Positions 8,752 to 15,718 of a stretch of 64,000 bases of DNA are shown piece by piece. Source of the DNA: JAHELQ01 sp964491915 (GTDB lineage Bacteria; Acidobacteriota; Aminicenantia; UBA2199). How positions within the stretch are numbered: position 1 is the stretch's first letter; each line of letters begins with the position of its first letter. A program made the translations under genes and the position numbers. The DNA is taken from NCBI GenBank assembly GCA_964491915.1, contig CAZBHS010000033.1, forward strand, positions 1 through 64,000, written 5' to 3'. Under the pieces are notes generated by a model that had not been told where the DNA came from, ran no database searches, and saw only the letters and a program-made list of their open reading frames with translations.

Positions 8752-8780
8752 AAAATACACTTAGGAAAATAAAATGTCAA
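8752..8780 (-). promoter_or_regulatory. Promoter of RiPP operon 1
   Basis: Read on the minus strand: TTGACA (8780-8775), a 17-nt spacer and TATTTT (8757-8752), about 30 bases before the precursor ATG. It is the only good promoter seen upstream of the four-gene operon. Confidence 0.6.
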
Positions 8781-8824
8781 GGTACTTTAAGATATTTTTA
8801 TAAGATTTCCCCTTTTTTATTATT

Positions 8825-8966
8825 TTCGCGTCTTGCTGACAAGGTGCGGGGGCAATTGGGGATAATTGGGTTTTGTGGTTTGAAATTAGAAGACTATGAT
8901 TCGGAGGATGTTTTTGGTATGAAGATCGAGGAGATGATGCATCTAATCATCAGATCATTGTTTTGA
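8825..8966 (+). pseudogene. Degenerate duplicate of the 3748-3851 promoter and lipoprotein start
   Basis: From TTCGCG at 8825 this segment follows the sequence beginning TTCGCG at 3738. Both contain TTGACA/CTGACA, the identical block ATTGGGGATAATTGG, and GGAGGATGTTTTTG, then ATGAAG(A/G)TCGAG(G/A)AGATGATG. Here the frame from ATG 8919 reads MKIEEMMHLIIRSLF and stops at 8966, so the signal peptide and the rest of the lipoprotein are missing. It is read as a remnant of a duplication whose two copies now flank the radical SAM operon. Confidence 0.55.
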
Positions 8967-8983
8967 ATCTTAAATCGGGGGAA

Positions 8984-9012
8984 AAGCGGCCGGCCGCTGG
9001 GGCCGGCCGCTT
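8984..9012 (-). terminator. Terminator hairpin of the Kelch/FG-GAP gene
   Basis: AAGCGGCCGGCC (8984-8995) pairs perfectly with GGCCGGCCGCTT (9001-9012) around a 5-nt loop, 20 bases past the stop of the minus-strand gene. On that strand the stem is followed by a short TTTT. Confidence 0.7.
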
Positions 9013-9031
9013 GAAAAGGGGGAAGGTAAAT

Positions 9032-12000
9032 CTATTTGCCTTGAACCAACGGGATGTCTCCCGGTTGGCCGAAGGGGGTTTCGAAATGTCCTTTGACGAT
9101 CCATTTGCCTTTGGCGGGTGAGAAGATTGCGATGTCGGCTTTGCCGTCGCCGTTGTAGTCGCCGGGGACTGGGATGTCGCCTGGTTGGCCGAATTGATCG
9201 AAGATTTCGCCGTCGATCCACCAGGAGCCGTTACTGGGATCGTACATCGCCGGGTCCACCGCGCCGTCGCCGTCATAATCGGCGGGGACCGGAAGCATGC
9301 CTGCGCCACCCATGGTGATGGTGGTGATTGGCGAGGAGGCGTCGGGTCTTGGATTGGCCGGGTCCAGAGGGGCCTGGCGCAAGGGTTCCGCGATTGGGGA
9401 GCCTGGAGTCGGGGCTTCGAAGGAAAATTCGCTGTTGTCGTATTGGGGGATCATGAGATACCATTTACCCTCGTTGGGGCGGTAGACTGCCACATCCACC
9501 TGTCCGTCGCCGTCATAATCGGCGGGGACCGGGATGTCGTCGATGGCGCCGAAGCTCAGTTCGCCGCCGGACTGGAAGATCCATTTGCCTTCGCTGGGGC
9601 GGAAGACCGCGATATCGGTTGCGCCGTCGCCGTCATAATCGGCGGGGACAGGCACGTCTCCGGGCCGGCCCAATTTGACGTTGCCCATGCCGTGGAGGAA
9701 CCACATGCCGTTGGCTTCGCGGAAGAAGGCGATGTCGAGATTGCCGTCGCCATTGTAGTCGCCGGGGACTGGTTTGTCGTCTTTGCCGCCGAAGTTCACG
9801 GGATTTTGGCCTTCCACCAACCATTCGCCGCTGTCGGGGCGGTAGACCGAGAGGTTGGCGCTGCCGTCGCCGTCAAAGTCGGAGCCTGCCATGGTCATGA
9901 CTTCAAAGAAGCGGAATTCGTGGGTGGTGGTGCAGGTGGGATAGACTTTGACGTATTCGTCCACCGGGCGGATGTAACCGGAGACATTGGTGACGCCGAT
10001 TTTGTATTGTCCGGGTTTGATGCGGATGCGGTCGCCGTTGTTGTAGAGGCGCGAGGTGTCGGGGTAGATGAACCATTTGGCGCCGATTGTGCTGGGGGAG
10101 ATGAAGCCCTGGATGTAGCCGTCGTCGAGCCGTTGTTTGTAGACCACTGTTTCGCACCAGGTGAGGGGAACTTTGTCGATGGCCAGGTCGGGCCATCCGG
10201 GGAGGTCGTGGTATTCGATCTGGTAGGGGTTGTAGCGCCAGTCGTCGATGGGTTCCCAGAGGTCTTTGTAGTTGGTGGGATGCCAGTCTTCGTAGGTGGG
10301 GAGTCCGGGGCGGATTTGCCGCCAGGTGCCGCCTTCGCTGGCGTAGAAGGGATCCAGGACTACTATGATGCTGCCGACTCTCATGTATTCGCCGGTGAGG
10401 GTGGTGGTGGTGCCGACGGTGACTGCGGCGGTTTGGTCATTGGGGAATTCGTGGAACCAGCAGTCGAAGTCGAGTTTCATGAATATGACGGTGTAGTTGC
10501 CGGCCAATAACGGCAGGGTTGTGCCGCTGATTTGCCAGCCGCTGTCGTAGCCGGAGCCGTTGACGGCTTTCCAACGGGCGCCGCCGGAGACTGCCTGAAG
10601 CGGAGTGATATTGACTTTGAGGTTGCCGGTTTGTTGGGTGTAGGTGCCGGTTCTGGTGACCTGTTGGTTGTTGACGATCGTAACGGGAATGGAGGCCGGT
10701 TTGCTGTAGTTTGCCACGTTGGTGAAGGTGACGGTGTAGTTTCCTGTAGGCAGGGTGATGGTTTTGCCGTGGGCGTAGCAAGTTCCGTTGACGCACCATC
10801 GAGCGGTGGTTCTAACGGCGGTGGGGTTGATGGTGACGGTTAACGATCCGCTTTGCTTTGTATAAGTAACTATGCGGGTGAGAGTGTCGCCGCTGCCGAT
10901 AACGACGGGTATTTTGGCGGGGGTATTGTAGCCGCTGACACCGGTGAAGGTGACCCAGTAGCTGCCCACCGGCAAGGTGGCGGTTTGGCCATGAGTATAG
11001 CAAGTACCGTTGACGCACCAACGGGCGGTGGGACGAACCGCGGTGGGATTGATGGTGACGGTTAGGTTGCCTTTGGATTGTTCGAAATAGACGTCGATGG
11101 TGTGGTTCTGGATAACGGATAGGAATTGGTAATTGGCTTTGGGACCGAGGTGTTGGGTGCCGTCGATGACCACATCCACAACTTCGTGATTGGCGCTGGG
11201 GCTGAACGAGAAGGTCTGGCTGTTGGAACCATAGCATACAGTATCGGATGCCGGCGTAACCGTTCCGTTGCCATGGGCCGTGGCGGTGATGGAGTAGCCT
11301 TTGCGATATTGGGTGCTGATGGAGGTAGTATTGCCTTCGGTGATGGTGGTATTGGGGAAACTGGATGCGTCCAGACACCAACCGGTCTGGGCGGGGAATG
11401 AAACAGTGTAGGTCCCTGTGGGGATGGCGACGGTTTTAGGGCCGGTGACAGAGGCGGAATAGTCTACTCCGTCTTCCCGCTTGCCGCTGACGGTCCAGGT
11501 GATGGAATTGACAAGCGTTGTGTCCGGGGGACTGGAGGTAATAGCCACGGTCAATTGTCCTTGTTTGAGGGTGTAGGTTCCGGTGACAGTGACTGAGGAG
11601 AGGTGACCGAGAGTGGTGTTCACTTTAAAGGGATCGGGTTTGTTCCAGCCGGTGTAGTCTTTGAATTCAACTTGATAGGAGCCGGCGGGAAAACTGCTGT
11701 TAGTGTAGTCGCCGGAGCCGTTGATGGGAGTGATGGCTGTGCCGTCGCGCCTGGCGCCGGTGATGGTCCAATTGGCGTTGACATTCACGTCGATGGTGAG
11801 GCTGCCGTAAGGCTGGACCACCGGTACAACGCAGGTGTCGCTTTTTGTATTCAAGTACACGCCGTCATTGGCGACGATATAGTAATCTAGTTGGTCCTGG
11901 CTCACGTGGGATTCGGGTATGAGTGCGGAGAAGCTGGTACCGTCGGCGGTCATGGCGAGCGCGGTCCAGGCGTTGCTGGTGGCGGAGGAGCGGTAGTAGA

Positions 12001-14086
12001 GGATGGCGGTGATTGGGTCATTGTCCGGATCGGTGATGGTGGCGGTGACTTTGTAGGAGTAGGTTTCAGGAATTTCGACGGGGCAGTTGAGAGTGATGAT
12101 AGGAGGACTGTTGAGGATTTTGTAGAGCCAGGTCTCGTTATCCGCCTGGCCGCTTTTGCCGCCGAAGAGAACTGCGCGGCCGTTGGCCTGGTCATAGGCC
12201 ATGGCGTGAGCCTGGCGGGCGTCGGGTGAGACATTGGGGAAGGCTTGCTGCCAGGCGATTCCTGTGCCGTCCCAATTGCCCAATTCCCAGGTGTCGTTTA
12301 CGCCGGATGCGCTGTTGCCGCTGAAGAGGACAATGACGCCGCGTTGGGAATCAAACGCCATGTCGTGGTCTGTACGGCCTGTGGGGCCGGTGTTCAGCGC
12401 CTGTGTCCATTGGCTGCCGTCGAATGTGAGGGTATCGGCCAATAGGTTGCCGAGGATGTCTGTGCCGCCGAAGAGAATCAAGTCGTTGGTGGTGGTGTCA
12501 TAGGCCATGGCGTGGCCGGAGCGGGCGGTGGGCACGGTTGCGCTGGTGAGTTCCACCCAGTCGCTGCCGTTGAAGCGCCAGGTATCGTCAAAGAAATTAT
12601 CTTTGTCGCGGCCGGCGGTCAGTATCGTTGTCTTCAATTGGCGGTGATAAGCCATACTGTGGCTGTAACGGGGGCCGGGATTGGTTGCAGGCGTGAGTTC
12701 TTGCCATACTCCGCTTTTGAATTGCCAGGTATCTGAGTAGATGGTCTCGTCGTTACCTTTGCCGATTTTTCCTCCGTAGAGGATCAGCGAGCGGTTCTCG
12801 ATATCGAAGGCCAGGTCGTGACTGTGGCGGGCGGCGGGCCAATCGCCGGAGATCTTGATTTGGCTCCATTGGCTGCCGTCCCATTGCCAGAGGTCGTTGA
12901 AGGTTTCGGCCTTTTTACCGTTGCCGGTGACGCCGCCGAAGAGGTAGATCTTCTGCTCGAAGGGATCGTAGGCGGCGGCGTGACCGAAACGCCGGCCGGG
13001 CCAGGAGACGATGCTCTGCCAGACGGAGCCGTCGAAGGTCCAGGTATCCCCCAGGAAATTGGCGGAATTGTTGCCCTGGGCCGTATTGCCGCCGAATATC
13101 AAAACACCGGCGGACGCGGGGTCGTAGGTCATGGCGTGGGCGTAACGGCCGGTTGGCAAAGGGGCGGATGTGTTAGCGGTCCAATTGGAACCGTCCCAAA
13201 TCCAGGAGTCGGAAAAGATGGTTCCGCTATTGCCGGAACCGGATGTTCCGCCGAACAATACCACACGGTTATGGTCGGCGTCAAACGCCATGGCGAAAGA
13301 ATGTCTACCGGCGGGACTTGTTGCCGGGGACTCCAAAGTCCAGGCGCTTCCGTCCCAGGTCCAGGTCTCGTTGTCGTCGAACGCCGCTCCCTTATTCTCT
13401 TTTTTGGAGCCGCCGAAGAGAACCAGCTCATTGGCGGATGAATCAAAGGCCATATGATGACCGTATCTACGGCCTGGCCAATCTGCGCCGCTGTTATCGA
13501 GCTCTTCCCACGAGGCGCCGTTCCAACGCCACATATCTTCCGAGTGTTTGTCGGCGGCTGATGTGCCTCCGTAGAGGATAGTGTCGCCGTTGGCGGAATC
13601 AAAGGCCATTGCAAATGAATGGCGGCCGTCGGGCCAGGCGGTTTGTTTGCTCACCTGGGTCCAGGAGCCGTCGCTAAAGACCCACATATCATCGAGAAAA
13701 TCTGTGGCGCCGTTCTTTCCTCCAAACAGGACCAACTCGTTGCGAGTTGAGTCGAATACCATGGAGTGACCGGACCGCGCCGGGGGCCAGGCGCCGGAGG
13801 GGGGATCGGCGGGGCCGACCTTTTGCCAATTTTTCCCGTTCCACATCCATAATTCGGCGGATTCAGCGCCAGCGGAACGGCCTCCAAACATGTACACAAT
13901 ATTATCAGCGTCATCGGTTGCCATCGCATGGCCGTAACGGCTGATGTCGCCGGGGCCCGGCACTTGTTGCCAGGTGCTTTGGGCCCAGGCTTCGGGACTC
14001 ATAAAAAATACAAAACTGAACGCCAGGAAAACAATGATGATCAATCGTTTCGCAGACGTTTTCCGTTCGTTTTTTCCTGGTTGCAT
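9032..14086 (-). CDS. Giant secreted Kelch, PEGA-like and FG-GAP repeat protein
   Basis: A 1684-residue exported protein (signal peptide to about AQSTW at residue 36). Residues about 45-655 hold 12 Kelch-type repeats, each with an R-x-(G/S)H-x-MAFD stretch followed by a VLFGG-type strand; 12 motifs would build two six-bladed propellers. Then come a fibronectin/cadherin-like segment (PPIITLNCP) and several PEGA-like and InlB-like beta domains, two of which are near-identical and contain WCVNGTCY. The last 290 residues carry six DxDGDG/DYNGDG calcium-binding loops of FG-GAP/VCBS type, spaced 40 residues apart. AAAAGGAG precedes the ATG. No enzyme motif is present; a surface adhesion or carbohydrate/protein-binding role is likely (inference). 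Confidence 0.88.
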   Translation of the reverse strand: MQPGKNERKTSAKRLIIIVFLAFSFVFFMSPEAWAQSTWQQVPGPGDISRYGHAMATDDADNIVYMFGGRSAGAESAELWMWNGKNWQKVGPADPPSGAWPPARSGHSMVFDSTRNELVLFGGKNGATDFLDDMWVFSDGSWTQVSKQTAWPDGRHSFAMAFDSANGDTILYGGTSAADKHSEDMWRWNGASWEELDNSGADWPGRRYGHHMAFDSSANELVLFGGSKKENKGAAFDDNETWTWDGSAWTLESPATSPAGRHSFAMAFDADHNRVVLFGGTSGSGNSGTIFSDSWIWDGSNWTANTSAPLPTGRYAHAMTYDPASAGVLIFGGNTAQGNNSANFLGDTWTFDGSVWQSIVSWPGRRFGHAAAYDPFEQKIYLFGGVTGNGKKAETFNDLWQWDGSQWSQIKISGDWPAARHSHDLAFDIENRSLILYGGKIGKGNDETIYSDTWQFKSGVWQELTPATNPGPRYSHSMAYHRQLKTTILTAGRDKDNFFDDTWRFNGSDWVELTSATVPTARSGHAMAYDTTTNDLILFGGTDILGNLLADTLTFDGSQWTQALNTGPTGRTDHDMAFDSQRGVIVLFSGNSASGVNDTWELGNWDGTGIAWQQAFPNVSPDARQAHAMAYDQANGRAVLFGGKSGQADNETWLYKILNSPPIITLNCPVEIPETYSYKVTATITDPDNDPITAILYYRSSATSNAWTALAMTADGTSFSALIPESHVSQDQLDYYIVANDGVYLNTKSDTCVVPVVQPYGSLTIDVNVNANWTITGARRDGTAITPINGSGDYTNSSFPAGSYQVEFKDYTGWNKPDPFKVNTTLGHLSSVTVTGTYTLKQGQLTVAITSSPPDTTLVNSITWTVSGKREDGVDYSASVTGPKTVAIPTGTYTVSFPAQTGWCLDASSFPNTTITEGNTTSISTQYRKGYSITATAHGNGTVTPASDTVCYGSNSQTFSFSPSANHEVVDVVIDGTQHLGPKANYQFLSVIQNHTIDVYFEQSKGNLTVTINPTAVRPTARWCVNGTCYTHGQTATLPVGSYWVTFTGVSGYNTPAKIPVVIGSGDTLTRIVTYTKQSGSLTVTINPTAVRTTARWCVNGTCYAHGKTITLPTGNYTVTFTNVANYSKPASIPVTIVNNQQVTRTGTYTQQTGNLKVNITPLQAVSGGARWKAVNGSGYDSGWQISGTTLPLLAGNYTVIFMKLDFDCWFHEFPNDQTAAVTVGTTTTLTGEYMRVGSIIVVLDPFYASEGGTWRQIRPGLPTYEDWHPTNYKDLWEPIDDWRYNPYQIEYHDLPGWPDLAIDKVPLTWCETVVYKQRLDDGYIQGFISPSTIGAKWFIYPDTSRLYNNGDRIRIKPGQYKIGVTNVSGYIRPVDEYVKVYPTCTTTHEFRFFEVMTMAGSDFDGDGSANLSVYRPDSGEWLVEGQNPVNFGGKDDKPVPGDYNGDGNLDIAFFREANGMWFLHGMGNVKLGRPGDVPVPADYDGDGATDIAVFRPSEGKWIFQSGGELSFGAIDDIPVPADYDGDGQVDVAVYRPNEGKWYLMIPQYDNSEFSFEAPTPGSPIAEPLRQAPLDPANPRPDASSPITTITMGGAGMLPVPADYDGDGAVDPAMYDPSNGSWWIDGEIFDQFGQPGDIPVPGDYNGDGKADIAIFSPAKGKWIVKGHFETPFGQPGDIPLVQGK
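9143..9892 (-). repeat. 120-bp tandem repeats encoding FG-GAP loops
   Basis: The block GCCGTCGCCGT(C/T)(A/G)TA(A/G)TC recurs at 9143, 9263, 9503, 9623, 9743 and, more diverged, at 9863. Spacing is exactly 120 bp, except for one 240-bp step where a proline-rich insert is present. Each unit encodes one 40-residue calcium-loop repeat. High DNA identity points to recent expansion or gene conversion. Confidence 0.75.
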
Positions 14087-14163
14087 GAATCACTCCTTTT
14101 AGCTAGATTTTTTTATAGACTTATCCTGTAAATATTTTTTTAGCTATTTAATTGAGAATGCCC

Positions 14164-14247
14164 TTAATAGTTCACGTTTAACCGGGAATTGGATAAACGT
14201 CGAAAATAGAAATGCGACCCCGGGACTCGTGAGATAACAAATGCCAT
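14164..14247 (-). CDS. Possible 27-residue leader ORF upstream of the Kelch gene
   Basis: A short frame with an excellent ribosome site (TTAGGAGGTACG-ATG) encodes MAFVISRVPGSHFYFRRL and nine more residues, ending 77 bases before the Kelch gene start. No signal peptide or known domain. It may be a leader peptide or chance; the strong ribosome site is the only support. Confidence 0.25.
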   Translation of the reverse strand: MAFVISRVPGSHFYFRRLSNSRLNVNY

Positions 14248-14360
14248 CGTACCTCCTAATTGTCAACGTCTTAATGCAGCCTGTCAACAATTAGTACTAC
14301 GAAAAGAACGCAAAAAGGATCAAAAAATGTAAAAAAATTTATCTTTTTTTTACAATTTAG

Positions 14361-14897
14361 CTAATTCCTCTCACCACGAAGAAGGGATTGCATAATTATA
14401 AAGGGCATTTTATCGCGATTACACAACGAAAGAGTCAGCAGAGTCACATCGGTTCTCCGCTTGATAGTACGCATTGTTTTGTCATACTTTTGGCTGATGG
14501 TGGCAATCACCGGAACCGGTGAATCCAGGGCTTTGGTTACCGCCTCGACGAAGCGCCGAGAGAAGCATTCCATTTTGCCGATCTCATCGATGATCAAGAC
14601 TTCGCTATCCAGAGCTTCGATACCGGGTATGACCATGTTCTCGAAGTTTTCCAGGCTGACGCCATACTTCCCCACCCGGTAAGGGGATGGAAAATCCCGG
14701 TGCGCCAGAAATCCCTCCCTTCCTTTTAGAGTTTTTATCAAGAACCCGACTCTCTGGCCCTCTTTGCATACCTCTTCGGTATAGAATCCCGACATTGACG
14801 GTGCGTCGTTTCTTTCCTTCATAAGCTGGATGACTCTTTTAACGACCGTGGTTTTTCCTGAGCCCGGAGGGCCGGTTAAAAGCAGGTTCTTGTTCAT
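14361..14897 (-). CDS. Nucleoside-triphosphatase of the THEP1 family
   Basis: A 178-residue P-loop NTPase beginning MNKNLLLTGPPGSGKTT (Walker A GPPGSGKT) with Walker B EVLIIDEIGKMEC. DEIGKME is the hallmark of the THEP1/nucleotide-phosphatase family, which hydrolyses NTPs to NDPs in vitro. ATATISQK-type residues and a C-terminal Arg/Asp-rich region also fit. The ATG at 14897 with AAGGA upstream is preferred over a start eight codons earlier that overlaps the previous gene. It lies 20 bases after the AraC-type gene and is probably cotranscribed with it. Confidence 0.85.
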   Translation of the reverse strand: MNKNLLLTGPPGSGKTTVVKRVIQLMKERNDAPSMSGFYTEEVCKEGQRVGFLIKTLKGREGFLAHRDFPSPYRVGKYGVSLENFENMVIPGIEALDSEVLIIDEIGKMECFSRRFVEAVTKALDSPVPVIATISQKYDKTMRTIKRRTDVTLLTLSLCNRDKMPFIIMQSLLRGERN

Positions 14898-14917
14898 TTT
14901 TCCTTTTTTAGTTGGTA

Positions 14918-15277
14918 TCAATACAACCGGATGCGCTGGTTCTTGAACAACAACCGGTATTTTCCGGGATTCAAACCATAGATTTTACGGAATTTCCTGC
15001 GAAAATGTTTGCAGCGGGCAATCCCCATACGCCTGGATATTTCTTCCACCGACAAATCATAGCGGGTGACCAGCATTTTTTCAGCCCGTTTCATTTTCTC
15101 GAAATCAATGAAATCGAACACCGTCATATTCATCTCTTTTTTGAACCGCTCGGTCAGATAATTTTTATTGATATCGAACATCCCTGCCAATTGGTATTTG
15201 GTCAACCCGGTTAATTCATCGATATCTCTGGTGATGATATAGACAATGACCTTTTCTACGATGTCAAAGTGCTTCAA
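14918..15277 (-). CDS. AraC-type DNA-binding domain protein (HTH only)
   Basis: A 119-residue protein that is almost entirely an AraC/XylS double helix-turn-helix: TKYQLAGMFDINKNYLTERFKKEMNMTVFDFI, then SVEEISRRMGIARCKHFRRKFRKIYGLNPGKYR. No ligand-binding domain is present, so activity may be set by abundance or a partner. Translation starts at TTG 15277 behind a strong AGGAGG. It probably forms an operon with the THEP1 NTPase downstream. Confidence 0.8.
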   Translation of the reverse strand: MKHFDIVEKVIVYIITRDIDELTGLTKYQLAGMFDINKNYLTERFKKEMNMTVFDFIDFEKMKRAEKMLVTRYDLSVEEISRRMGIARCKHFRRKFRKIYGLNPGKYRLLFKNQRIRLY

Positions 15278-15517
15278 TTCCGACCTCCTGGCAATTGTCC
15301 GGTGGTTCCTTGAATCATCATCCAGTTATCCTTCACGTCAAGCAGGCGCGGGCCTCATATTAGAGAATCGTCTCTGTTTATAGTTTTCCTATTGCATTTG
15401 TTCAATTTCACACTCATGTTTACCTCTTCCTTCTATCAAATACTTTAATCAACCGGCCGCTAAATAAAAAGGAGCCAAATTGACAGTTATCCGCGCAGAT
15501 CGTTTTCCAACAAATCT
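15278..15517. other. Intergenic region, no feature recognised
   Basis: About 240 bases between the AraC-type gene and the small frame after dnaE. It should hold the AraC gene's promoter on the minus strand, but no convincing hexamers were found. Confidence 0.3.
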
Positions 15518-15718
15518 TTACGCAATTCCCGGCTTTCTTTTTTCAGAACTCCTTCTCTTCTCGTATAGATTTTCCGACGGTCCGGGTGTCCCGCGATGAC
15601 TGTCATCACTGACTTTACCGGATACTGTCAATCCATAGGGCAAATCCAATTCCATCTTGCCGGAAACTGTTTTTTTGACCCCGTTGCCGGATTTGGAGCC
15701 CATGGCTTCATGGTTCAT
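15518..15718 (-). CDS. Small hypothetical protein after dnaE
   Basis: A 66-codon frame whose ATG overlaps the dnaE stop in ATGA, with GGGAGAAGAGG just upstream inside dnaE. The peptide is Ser/Gly/Lys rich (MNHEAMGSKSGNGVKK) with no recognisable domain. The coupling signal is good but the composition is not clearly protein-like. Confidence 0.28.
   Translation of the reverse strand: MNHEAMGSKSGNGVKKTVSGKMELDLPYGLTVSGKVSDDSHRGTPGPSENLYEKRRSSEKRKPGIA

Noticed and set aside
9185..10510. 441-codon plus-strand ORF opposite the Kelch/FG-GAP gene
   Set aside because: Shadow of the 120-bp repeats and GC-rich codons; low-complexity Gly/Ala/Val/Asp composition.
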